Origin: Palaemon carinicauda
Taxonomy: Eukaryota; Arthropoda; Malacostraca; Decapoda; Palaemonidae
Length of the DNA: 64,000 nt
Assembly (NCBI RefSeq): GCF_036898095.1
Contig: NC_090729.1
Coordinates: 72,105,024-72,169,023, forward strand
Reading direction: 5' to 3'
In this document: positions 11,724-21,673 of the stretch, piece by piece
How positions within the stretch are numbered: position 1 is the stretch's first letter
Layout of the letters: each line of letters begins with the position of its first letter
Program-made: the position numbers and the translations under genes
The notes under the pieces: generated by a model
Told to the model about the DNA's origin: nothing
Seen by the model: only the letters and a program-made list of their open reading frames with translations
The model's database searches: none

Positions 11724-11728
11724 GACAG

Positions 11729-13050
11729 GAGAACAATACTCAAAACAAGGTAGAATGAAAGAATTAAAACACTTCTTCAGAATAGATTGATCACCGAAAA
11801 TCTTGTAAGACTTTCTCAATAAGCCAATTTTTTGTGCAATTGAAGAAGACACAGACCTAATGTGTTTCTCAAAAGTAAATTTGCTGTCGAGAATCACACC
11901 TAAAATTTAAAAAGAGTCATACAAATTTAAAGAAACATTATCAATACTGAGATTCGGATGTTGAGGATCCACCGTCCTTGGCCTAATTACAATCATACTT
12001 TGAGTTTTATTGGGATTCAACTTCATACCCCATAATTTGCAGCATGCACTAATTTTAGCTAAATCTCTATTAAGGGATTCACCAACCCCAGATCTACATT
12101 CAGGAGATGGAATTGATGCAAAGAGAGCAGCATCATCTGCATATGCAACAAGCTTGTTTTCTAGGCCAAACCACATGTCATGTGTATATAGTATGAAAAG
12201 TAATGGGCCAAGAACACTTCCTTGTGGAACACCGGATATCACATTCCTATACTCACTATGGTGCCCATCAACAAGAACACTATTACTTAAAAAATCAATA
12301 ATAATGCTAAGAAACGACCTACCCACTCCCAACTGTTTGACTTTGAAAACAAGGGCCTCATGATTAACACGGTCAAAGGCAGCTCTAAAATCAAGGCCAA
12401 TCATACGAACTTCCTGACCATAATCAAGGGATTTCTGTACAGCATTGGAGATTGTAAGAAGGGCATCAGATGCTCCAAGGCCTTTACGAAAACCAAATTG
12501 CAAACTAGGGAATAGATGATTACCTTCAGCGAACCTATTAAGACGTTTTGCCAGAAGACGTTCAAAAACTTTAGATGATATGGGAGTTATGGAAATTGGG
12601 CGGTAATCCGTGTGACTTGAGCTACCACAAACACATTTACATAGAGGAGTAACATTACCAATTCTCCAACAAGTGCTAAAAGCTCCACTTCTTGCTAACT
12701 TGCGCAAAATAACAGATAATTTTGGAGCTAAGAAATCTGCTGTCTTTATAAAAAACAAAGGAAAAATACCATTTGGGTCTACACCTCCATAAGCCTCAAG
12801 GTCCATCAACAGAGCTTTAATCTCACGAGATCAAAAAGCTAAACTAGTTAGTTTAGCCTCAGGAAAACATGAATGAGGAAGTTCAAGTTTTTCATTACTC
12901 TGTTAACTGTCAAAAAAATCAGCCAACAGGGTAACAATAATATTATGAGAGATCTTGATATACGAAAGGAAGAAGAAGTGTGAAGAAAAACTCTTCAAAA
13001 TGCTGATTAACAGACTTAAATTCACATATTTTTTTCATAATCCATAAGTG
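11729..13050 (-). pseudogene. LINE reverse transcriptase domain, broken
   Basis: Non-LTR reverse transcriptase that would prime on nicked target DNA. The minus-strand ORF (12809-11907) shows DYRPISITPISSKVFERLL, FGFRKGLGASDAL, LDFRAAFDRVNH, SGVPQGSVLGPLLF and YADDAALFAS (catalytic YADD at about 12132-12143). It then reads KLNPNKTQ and, after a stop near 11905, the thumb-like SKFTFEKHIRSV segment. Upstream of 12809 the frame carries a stop but remains recognisable to about 12910. No endonuclease domain is present. The sequence is cut by Gypsy-1 at 11728 and continues at 8739. Confidence 0.85.
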
Positions 13051-13060
13051 CTATAAAAAT

Positions 13061-13532
13061 GGATTTCTATACTCTACGCATTGCTGTAGGCTACAGTATG
13101 TCTTGAAATGAAAATTTGGTCAGTGTAACTTCTACCTTTTCGAAATTCTGCTTGTTCATCTCTCGGATTTTCATCAACCATTCTCTCCAATCTCTTTAGA
13201 ATAAACATACGATATGTTTTAATTATAATTGACGTAACTGTTATGCCACTGTAATTATTGCAATCAGTCAGGTCTCAATTTTTTTAATTTTCACTAACAC
13301 TTTAACTCCCATTCATCGGGTTCTGTCTCTCCATGCCACATTCTGCTTGCATCTTGCTGGTGCTTAATTAGGTACGGAAGTTTAAAAAACTATTTTTGTT
13401 ATATAAATCTATAGTACAACACTTCCAGGAGGCTAGAATTACTGCCAGATCTCTGCTCAAACAGACAGCCTCTATAACGTTTACAACGCTTCCAGAAATG
13501 TAAAATCACTGCCAGATCTTGGCTCAGAGTAG
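13061..13532. other. Unassigned DNA ending in a tandem repeat
   Basis: No gene seen. From about 13420 a unit with the core ACTGCCAGATCTYTGCTCA occurs twice. A third unit lies directly across Gypsy-2, at 18377-18440. Before the insertion these were tandem repeats, and the LTR element landed inside them. Confidence 0.6.
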
Positions 13533-13865
13533 TGTAAGGACAGTGAGACAAGCGTCACCAAGATCAACTGATACTTTATTCGAATGTGCACGGAAGTATA
13601 TTACAAGGTGCGGACGGAAAGGTAGGATGACGTTAGCGCCAAATCAGATTGAAGTGCCCGCCAAAATATATGTGTTTTCTTACACTTACAAATATATGAA
13701 TTATGGGTTAACAGAAACATGTTATGAAACGATACATATATCAAAATGTAGCTCTGGTAGAGCGGAATATATATACATAGGAAATCACAGTGTGGCGAAG
13801 AGAGAATTTAAATAAACGAGTAGTTTGTCGATTTTCTGGACGACGAAGGGATCGGTGTCCTTACA
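13533..13865 (-). repeat. Gypsy-2 3' LTR (333 bp)
   Basis: Pairs with 18036-18368 at about 98.5% identity by eye. Termini form a 10-bp inverted repeat. The pol stop codon is completed by the first bases of this LTR in element orientation. Confidence 0.95.
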
Positions 13866-16800
13866 AGTACTCCCTCCCCCCCAAGACATCGGGCGGCGTA
13901 GAGGGCTGATGATCAATCTTCGTATCTTTTCGGGCGTCAGAGGGTTCCTCTTGTTTTTGAACGGTCGGTGTAAGGATCTCTTCCTCTTGTCGTCGTTTGA
14001 TGATTTTTCTTTCGTTGGGCGGCTTGTTTTGAGGCGGAACTCTGGGTCTGCCAGGTCCAGCGGAGGCGGTGTCGCTTCCTTTGAGAAACGCTGGTTTCAC
14101 GCGGTCTATTGAGACCCAGTCCTCTTGGCCATGGACGTCGAGAAAGAAGGCTTTCGTTGTCTTTTTAATTACCCGGTATGGACCTCGATAAGGTCTAGTC
14201 AGTGGTTGTCGATGAGCGTCGACACGGACGAAAACGTACCTGCAGTCATCCAGGCTTTTTGGCTTGAAGTGCTTGGTTCTGTCCTGGTAAGTTTTGAGAC
14301 ACGGCCTGAACTTCCTGGCGATGTCCCTTAGGTGATCCAGCTGCGTGTCGTCGGTTGTTGAGGGAAAGAATTTGCCAGGAACTGCGAGCGCTTCCCCGTA
14401 AACCTTTTCGGCGGACGAAGGTTCGCCGTCTGCGCGAGGGGCGGTGCGAAGGCCGAGGAGTACCCAAGGAAGTCGTGATTTCCAGTCCTCGTCGGTGCAG
14501 CTCGCCATCAGGGACGCCTTGAGGGCGTGGTGAGTTCTTTCGACCATGCCGTTTGCCGCGGGGTTGTATGCCATGGTGCTGTGGAGCGTCGTCCCCATCA
14601 GGTTCGCCAAAGCGAGCCATATTTCTGAGAGGAAAGCGGGGCCTCTGTCAGTCGTGATGTCGTCAGGAACGCCAAACCTGCTCACCCAGCTTGACAGGAG
14701 GGCTTCGGCACATGCTTGAGTCGTAGCTTCGGTCATCGGCGATGCCTCCAACCACCTCGTGGAGCGATCGATGATCGTAAGTAGGTAGGGAGCGGATCCA
14801 GAAGGGGGCAATGGTCCCACGACGTCGATGTGTATATGGCCAAAACGTCTTTTTGGCTGGGGAAAATCTCCTACCACCGATTCGGTGTGACGGCTGACCT
14901 TGCTTGACTGGCAGTTGATGCATGACTTCGCCCATTCCCGGGCATCCTTTTTTATCCCTGGCCAGACAAACTTTTCAGACAGAAGGCGAGCGGTGGTGCG
15001 TCCTGAGGGGTGCGAAAGTCCATGGATGATATCAAATATTTTCCTTCTGCAGGAGGCTGGTACCCAGGGACGTGGGCGGCCCGTGCTGGTGTCGCAAAGA
15101 ATAGTTACTCCTTCTGGTCCGAGGGGAATCGCACTTATCTTGAGCGCGGATGGCTCCGTCAGGTGATCCTGTGCTTCTCGGTTGGTGCGTTGTTCGGTTG
15201 TGAGATTGGCGTAGTCGATTCCCAGGTGGATCGCGTCAATTTCAATCCTTGAAAGGGCATCCGCGACTGGGTTTTTCTTTCCTGGGACGTAATGTATAGT
15301 GCACCCGAATTCGGCGATTGATGCGAGATGACGTTGTTGGGAGGACCATGCGTCCGTCGATTTCGTGTAGGCGTGTACGAGGGGTTGATGGTCCGTCGCG
15401 ATTATGAAGGGGGTACCCTCCAAGATGTGCCTGAAGTGGCGGACGGCGAGGTAGACGGCGAGGAGTTCCCTATCGGAGATGTTGTATCTTGTTTCGGCGG
15501 GTTTCAATTTCTTGCTGAAGAATGCCAGCGGTCGAGGAGAACCATCGACGAGTTGCTCAAGCACAGCCCCGCAGGCGACGTTGCTGGCGTCGGTCGTTAG
15601 TCGCAGGGGCGCGTTGTCGTCGAAATGAGCCAGGGTGGTGGCATTCGCAAGGGCATCCTTCGTCCGAGCGAATGCCTGTTGCTGGGGCAAACCCCACTCG
15701 AGTTTTTTTGCTTTTCCTTTCAGGACGTCGTCGAGGGGTGACAGGGTTTATGCGATGTTGGGGATGAAGCGCCTGTAGTAATTGACCATTCCCAAGAACT
15801 CCTGAAGTTGGCGGATGGTCGTAGGCATTGGGAACTTCCTGATGGCGTCGACTTTGGTTGTCATGGGTTTTACCCCGTGCGAGGATACGCGGTGACCAAG
15901 GAAATCCACTTCCTCCGCACCGAACGTGCATTTGTCGAAGCGTACGACTAGGCCGTTCTCCTGTAGGCGCTTTAGGACGGTGGGGACGTGTCCCCGGTGT
16001 TCCTCCCTGGTTTTCAAGAATATCAGGATGTCATCGACGTAGCAAACGCAGAAAGGTAGGTCACCCAGAATGCTATCCATTAGTCGTTGGAAGGTCGCCC
16101 CGGCGTTGCGTAGACCGAAGGTTGAGTATGCGAAGGTGTAGGATCTGAATGGCGTTACAATGGCAGTTTTCGGGATATCTTCCGGGAATACGGGGACCTG
16201 GAAGTAAGACTTGAGGAGGTCCATCTTGGTAAAAAACTTTGCGCCGTGCAACGCGTTCGTTAGGTCCTGCATGTTGGGCAGCGGGTAATGATCGGGCGTT
16301 GTGATGAGGTTGAGGCGCTTGTAGTCGCCGCAAGGTCTCCAGGACCCGTCCGGCTTTTTAACCATGTGCAGGGGTGATGCCCAGGGGCTCGATGCTTTCT
16401 TACAGATACCCATGCGTTCCATGTCCTCGAAGGCGCGTTTGGCATCCTTCAGTTTCTGAGGCGGGAGGCGGCGGAATTTAGCGTGAGTGGGAGGTCCTGT
16501 CGTTGTGATGTGGTGGTAGATACCATGCTTGGATGGGGAACCTGGCGAGTGTCGGAGCTCGGGCTTGAATACCTCGGGAAACTCTCGTAGGAGGTCGGCG
16601 TAGGGGTGCGTCGTTACGGCGGATACGGACATTGTTGCAGGGCCGTGTTCTAGGGCGCGAGACTGGCAGGTTCCCGTGTCGATGAGACGTCTGTTAGCGA
16701 CATCGACGAGGAGTCCATGGTGGGCGAGGAAATCCGCACCGAGGAGGGGGCGATTGACGTCGGCGATAGCGAAGGGCCAAGAATACGAACGGCCCATGAT

Positions 16801-17037
16801 AGATATCTTGAGGATCTTGATCCCGTAGCATCGTATGGGAGATCCATTGGCGGCGATGAGTGAGGGAGCGTTTTTTTCGGGACCACGGTCTAGGTCGGAC
16901 TTCGAAGGAGGGAACGTTGACTGCATTGCACTGGTGTCCACCATGAGTCTACTGTTGGAAATGGTATCGAGGATACAGAAACCAATCTTGTTTTGGTTAA
17001 CTGCAGCTGCGATGGTGACAGGTGGATGCTTCTGGCG
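13861..17037 (-). pseudogene. pol: Gypsy-2 pol: protease, RT, RNase H, integrase (one stop inside)
   Basis: One frame continuous with gag after a TGA at 17038-17040. The protease site reads LMVDTSAMQ, so DTG has become DTS. RT has MVKKPDGSWRPCGDYK, FTKMDLLKSYFQVPV, FGLRNAGATFQ and CYVDDILIF (YVDD at 16030-16041). A single TAA (about 15748-15750) falls in the RT/RNase H connection. RNase H shows LTTDASNVACGAVL, TDHQPLV and NPVADALSR. Integrase has an HHCC finger (SHPSG to CINC), catalytic Asp in HIHIDVVGPL, Asp in TTDRGPAF, Glu in NPAANGMVERTHH, and a GPY-type RPYRGPYRVIKK. The frame ends at TAA 13861-13863, inside the LTR. Confidence 0.93.
13866..13885 (-). promoter_or_regulatory. Gypsy-2 polypurine tract
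   Basis: The minus strand carries GGGGGGGAGGGAG just before the 3' LTR. It also encodes the last codons of pol (LGGREYL), so this priming signal is inside the coding sequence. Confidence 0.8.
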
Positions 17038-17883
17038 TCATCTTCTAGGGAAACTGCATGGTGCTCTACATTTCTTGGCGTCACTGCCAAACTGTTGGTG
17101 GTAGAAGCACCATGCCGGGTTAGGCCTAGGGTTCGGTCGCGTCGGTTGCGGTGGTTTCTTTCTTGATAGAATGTTGATCTCATCGTCCTCAAGGGCCATT
17201 GCCGAGGAGTCTATGGAAGAGCAGCTGCTGAAGGAGGAGAACGGAGGCGGTGTTGACGATGATGCTCCGAGGCGAGATGCTTTGGAGGCCTCGTGGAGCT
17301 TCTGAGCCTTCGACAGGAGTTCGTTCATCGGGAGCGTGTCAGCGTCTGTCAATTGGGCCCGTACGTCCTGTGGTAGGCGTCGAAGCAAAATTTTGCAAGA
17401 TAAGCTAATCTCACGTCGTCGGCCGTTGCTGTCTGTTTCGGGGAGCATAAGCAGGCCGGTTAGCTCGTCCCACGCCTCGACAGGAGAGGTGTCACCCATG
17501 GGCTTGCCGGCGAGGTCCAGTACTTTCTGTGCCCTTGCTGAGACAGAGAAGGAGTAGATACCGACGAGTTTCGTTCGCAGGTCGTTGTATGAAACTTGGT
17601 CGGCCTGGGCGTCGAGCCATGGGGAAATCTTGTCGAATACTTCTTCAGGTATGGAGGTGAGAACGATGTCAGCCTTGGCTCAGGAGTCGCTGAGTCTAGC
17701 GACGCGGAAGAGTACGTCCGCTCTCAGGAACCAGGAAGCGGTGTTGTGTTGAGAAAAGGGCGGCAGTTTGACTTTGGGCGTGGAGGCGAGGCCGTTGGGT
17801 GCAATGGGCGTGTTGCTTCCTGCATCGTGGCCAGACGACGAGTCGGCGAAGAGGTGAGAAGTTGATATGTCGGTTAAGCTCAT
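17038..17883 (-). pseudogene. gag: Gypsy-2 gag with one internal stop
   Basis: Structural protein that packages element RNA. The start MSLTDISTSHLF at 17883 is the first ATG after the primer-binding site. It continues KLPPFSQHNTASWFLRAD, is broken by TGA at 17680-17682, then reads SPVEAWDELTGLLMLPE and ILLRRLPQDVRAQL. A Ser-rich linker leads to a Cys/His motif CFYHQQFGSDAKKC near 17090, a reduced nucleocapsid knuckle. It ends at TGA 17038-17040, in frame with pol. Both TGA codons could be CpG decay of CGA. Confidence 0.87.
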
Positions 17884-18015
17884 CCTACCGCCTTGCGTTC
17901 ACCGAAGTGTGGGAGAACCAAAGGCAGGCTCGTGCCTAAGGTAACGGAATATGTAGAAGGTAGCACGGCCGTAATAAGTCCGTTAATGGCAAAGCCAAAA
18001 CCGCTGATGCTACTT

Positions 18016-18033
18016 TCAACTCCGGGGTCACCA
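18016..18033 (-). promoter_or_regulatory. Gypsy-2 primer-binding site, possibly tRNA-Trp
   Basis: Two bases inside the 5' LTR the minus strand reads TGGTGACCCCGGAGTTGA. The first 11 bases fit the complement of a tRNA-Trp 3' end (remembered as CGGGGTCA-CCA); the rest does not. Position is secure, tRNA identity tentative. Confidence 0.6.
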
Positions 18034-18035
18034 GT

Positions 18036-18368
18036 TGTAAGGACAGTGAGACAAGCGTCACCAAGATCAACTGATACTTTATTCGAATGTGCACGGAAGT
18101 ATATTACAAGGTACGGACGGAAAGGTAGGATGACGTTGGCGCCAAATCAGATTGAAGTGCCCGCCAAAATATATGTGTTTTCTTACACTTACAAATATAT
18201 GAATTATGGGTTAACAGAAACATGTTATGAAACGATACATATATCAAAATGTAGCTCTGGTAGAGCGAAATATATATACATAGGAAACCACAGTGTGGCG
18301 AAGAGAGAATTTAAATAAATGAGTAGTTTGTCGATTTTCTGGACGACGAAGGGATCGGTGTCCTTACA
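18036..18368 (-). repeat. Gypsy-2 5' LTR (333 bp)
   Basis: Partner of 13533-13865. It ends with TGTCCTTACA at 18359-18368 and is followed by GTAG. Confidence 0.95.
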
Positions 18369-18372
18369 GTAG

Positions 18373-19435
18373 AAATAACGTTTACAACGCTTCAAGAAGG
18401 TTAAAATTACTGCCAGATCTTTGTTCAGATACCAGCTTAGATGATCAAAGAGCACAGCTTAATCAAAAAAGACATTTTCCTATTCCGACTATTTTTATTA
18501 ACCTGCCACCGTGTTTGTTATATTTTGTAACTTTTCTATGTAGAGAGATGTCAGTGAGACAGTTAATCATAAATTTCTTAACGGGACACTAATCGAGATA
18601 TTTTCAAGATAAAACATTTCCCGGTTGAATCCAGTATTCCCTAATGTATCATTTATTTGAGAACTGAAAAACGAATTGCAACCAAATAATAAACTTAGGT
18701 TATGTGGATCAATCAATAATATTTAATTGAATGTCACCAAGACTTCCTAACTTATTTTCCTCCAACCAGCATGAATTCAATATTATTTTCAATTAATTTT
18801 AGTTTCTTAAATGCAATATATTACTTAAATCTGGTTAAGGGATCGATTAATTTCTTTTTTGCTGACTCTGTGTCATCAATCGAGAAATAAAATTGTCATC
18901 CTTCAATGGCTCAAAATTCATTGCGTTTATCTGTAATATCTTCAACATGCAAATAATGTGAATATATAACATAATTACTCATAATAAACTTCCTTCTATA
19001 TATTCTACTTTTTAATTTTTCACAAGATAACTATAAGAAATGATACCGAGGAACAATAAAAAAATAGAGAAATAAAATCTCTACTTTGAAAAAGAGAACG
19101 CCTCCAAAATCCTGTTTGTTGATGGTTGCGAAATGTCAACGCCAAAGATCGCACGTCGTAGCGAGTGTCGTTATGGCTGAACAGCTGATGGGTGCTCCTC
19201 GATCGCATAATAATTTTCCTTTCCCGGGTCCTTTCCTCTTGTTTTGATATTGTTTGCCAAGTAGACTCTGGTGTGAACGTGGGAAGGAGCTGCTTACTAG
19301 TAGAGTGAGTTTTGGATTTTTAATTTCTGTTTTAGGTAAGCATTATCGCCTATCGTCTGTACCGTAGAGCAGCTTGTAAGCAATATATTAGATTTGTTAG
19401 TATATGCAAACTTTAGCCTTGTTCCAATATGAATT
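18373..19435. other. AT-rich DNA, no gene seen
   Basis: Apart from the third tandem-repeat unit at 18377-18440, nothing recognisable is present. The few short open frames are not supported by composition. Confidence 0.55.
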
Positions 19436-19745
19436 GCCTAGGTTAACATGGCCTGAATTTCCAAAGTTGACCTACTACTACTAGACTGACTAAGGGTAAC
19501 ATAGTCGAACTGACCAAGGTTGACTTATCTTGACTTGCCAAGGTCGACCAAGCCTGATTATTCAAGGTTAAGCCACCATATCCTTAATGACCAAGGTTAA
19601 CCTTGCCTGAAGGACCAATGCTGACATAGCCAAGGTTCACATAGCCTGAACAGTAAAGATTAACCTATCCTGAATGGCCAAGGTTGACTCAGCTTGATTG
19701 ACCAAGGTTAACCTAGCTGGAATGGCCAAGGTAACTCAACCTAGG
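19436..19745. repeat. Degenerate minisatellite, about 24-bp unit
   Basis: About a dozen imperfect copies of a unit around CCAAGGTTAACCTAGCCTGA, with GACCAAGGTTGAC and GGCCAAGGTTGAC variants. Copies are heavily diverged, so the array is old. Confidence 0.75.
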
Positions 19746-20364
19746 ATCCAATGTCCTTACCCAGTGCCCCACCTACTCATCTAAACTCACTGCACATACC
19801 GTGTCTAACTCTTCAAATGTAGTAATATCTCTGAAAGGCACACTGTTGAAAATTTGACATATTTTGGTTTCTTCACCAATGTATTTTGTTGCTGATAAAA
19901 TTCTAAACTATGCCTGTGTAATTTGGGTAAATATATGATACTTTAATTTCTAGCCAAATACTGGAACCATATATTTTTCCTACTCGCTATCTTGTGTTTT
20001 ATGCATTTATGAACATGATTATTGGGGCAAACCACCCGTTCATGAGTTTCTGGACCCCCTTATATATATAAAGACTACCTTTTTGGTTAATTTCTAGGAG
20101 AGGGCCGCATGAAGATATCAGTGATATTCAATTTATTTTTACTAAAATGTGTAGGAATGTATGTAAATAATGGTATACCAGTGAGATAATTTAGTGAAAA
20201 TCAATAATAGTCGAAAAATCGACGATCAAACTCACGCTACTCTTGTCTTCCAACCAGATTTTTCTAAGTCTGTTGTTATTGTTGACTGTGTCTTGTTTTT
20301 GCTCAAATGAGCCCTGTAACCACTATAATCCGCAGACAAACTAGTCCACTATGAAGTCTTACAC

Positions 20365-20425
20365 GTTTGGCCAATCACAGCGCCTATCCACTCTGACGTC
20401 ATACATGTTTGGCCAATCACAGCGC
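20365..20425 (+). promoter_or_regulatory. Duplicated CCAAT block with CRE-like site
   Basis: GTTTGGCCAATCACAGCGC occurs exactly twice, at 20365-20383 and 20407-20425 (42 bp apart), with a perfect TGACGTCAT at 20394-20402 between them. CCAAT (NF-Y) and CRE (CREB/ATF) sites in this density resemble a proximal promoter. A short ORF starts 45 bp downstream. Function is inferred from motif content. Confidence 0.45.
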
Positions 20426-20469
20426 GACAATACATTATCTTACCCAGGCATTTCATTTCGTTCTTAGAC

Positions 20470-20634
20470 ATGGAGGCCATAGCAAGCATGTCATCTCATG
20501 TTGCACAAGAAGTTGAAATTCCATCTTCTTGTCCTGACTGTTTCCTAACTTACAATGAATTTGTTGTAACTTATTCGGGGATTATTGAAAAACTAGTGGA
20601 TTTTTGCCAGAGAGAATTTAATTTTACAAAATAA
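20470..20634 (+). CDS. 54-aa hypothetical ORF downstream of a promoter-like block
   Basis: ATG at 20470 opens a 54-codon frame ending at TAA 20632-20634. The peptide contains a CPDC pair. Just after the stop, another frame holds a second CPAC pair (NKNCPACQGTF), so a single-base indel may have split a small Cys-pair exon. A good splice donor (AAGGTAAGC) lies at 20719-20727. The likeliest reading is the first exon of a small gene or of another mobile element. No family is recognised. Confidence 0.3.
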   Translation: MEAIASMSSHVAQEVEIPSSCPDCFLTYNEFVVTYSGIIEKLVDFCQREFNFTK

Positions 20635-20825
20635 GAATTGCCCTGCATGTCAAGGAACCTTCCCAACGGCTTTACGTTTTTCTCAAAGCAACAGCACATC
20701 TTTATGAATCAACAGTTTAAGGTAAGCTTCATTAATTTATGGAGTATATTATAATGGTGATAGTATAACCATGTATACAGCAGTACCATCACTTTGGATT
20801 TGGTTTGATGGATGTGATAGGTAGT

Positions 20826-21060
20826 GTCCTTAAGGGGGGGTCGTAGGGGTGGGGGCTATCCCCCCCCCCCCAGTAGGGGTACAGGGCCCGTAGGCTAGAT
20901 TAGGTGGGTGTATTAGGTTCGGTGGTGCCCTGAAAATCAATGTGGCCTTAAGGGGGGGTCGCGGAGCCCCCCCCCTCCCCCCCGGTAGGCCTAGGTAGGG
21001 GTAGAACTCCTCCAAGGTAGGTTAGTTGGTTGTATTAGGTTCGGTAGTGCCCCGATAAAT
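20826..21060. repeat. C/G-rich block duplicated in tandem, about 118-bp unit
   Basis: Two diverged copies (about 20826-20943 and 20944-21060) share CCTTAAGGGGG at the start, GTAGGGGTA in the middle and GTTGTATTAGGTTCGG-type ends. Each contains long C and G homopolymers. Confidence 0.65.
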
Positions 21061-21673
21061 CACTTTTCACCTCCTCCCCCACCCAAAAACCCCGCTTCCC
21101 ACTGGTGTCCCCCATAATTGTAGTAGTAGGTTTATGCTTACATTTTATGTGTAAGAGTTAAGTCTTAGTTTCTTTTTTATTCATTTCCTCATGTTTCTAT
21201 GCGATGTGCAACAATAATCTGGTTGTTTTTTGCCTTTTTTTGTCGTTAATACTTGAAAAACGGGTGCGGCCTTCTCCTAGACATTTACCCTATTTTTAAA
21301 TATAAAACTTACCCGCTGGTTATATAAGAATGGCTAAAGTCTCCTGACGCCCCGGCAGAAATTTCAGAATCTTGCGCAGCTATCGTAGATATGCCAGGTG
21401 TACACTAGCGCCCTCGCGGTACAACAGGTAATAGAACTATACCCACAGGCTTCAGATCTTTTTCTGCCGCCATAGCTGGCTCTCATATTAGAAATTCTCT
21501 CTCGCTTTATTACTCTGTTTGGACGTTATTTGGTGATGTACAACATTTTTTGAGTTTGGGCTATCGCTTAATTGGTTTCTGTTTCATTTAATCTTGAAAT
21601 CTTTTTGTTTGGGCTTATATTTATTAATTTAACCTTTGTTTTATGTTGTCGGTCTTTCTCTTAACTTTTCAAT

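Larger units (their letters stand above)
8083..13060 (-). mobile_element. Non-LTR retrotransposon (LINE), 5'-truncated, split by Gypsy-1
   Basis: Read on the minus strand, an RT ORF (right) is followed by a C-terminal domain and a tail of TAA units, seen on the plus strand as (TTA)n at 8083-8132. This is the 3' end of a LINE; a TAA-repeat tail is known for I/Nimb-type LINEs, so that clade is possible. The element is interrupted by Gypsy-1 (8745-11723), and the coding sequence on the two sides of the insertion belongs together. The upstream endonuclease ORF is missing, and the 5' boundary near 13060 is approximate. Confidence 0.8.
13533..18368 (-). mobile_element. Gypsy-2: nearly intact Ty3/Gypsy LTR retrotransposon
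   Basis: Two 333-bp LTRs (13533-13865, 18036-18368) differ at about five positions, all transitions. Each LTR starts TGTAAGGACA and ends TGTCCTTACA, an exact 10-bp inverted repeat. A 4-bp target duplication GTAG flanks the element (13529-13532, 18369-18372). Primer-binding site and polypurine tract are in the right places for minus-strand transcription. Gag, protease, RT, RNase H and integrase occur in Ty3/Gypsy order in one frame with only three stops, so it has been inactive only a short time. Confidence 0.95.

Noticed and set aside
13533..18368. Retrovirus-like envelope gene in Gypsy-2
   Set aside because: The integrase ORF ends at the LTR; there is no room for an env ORF.
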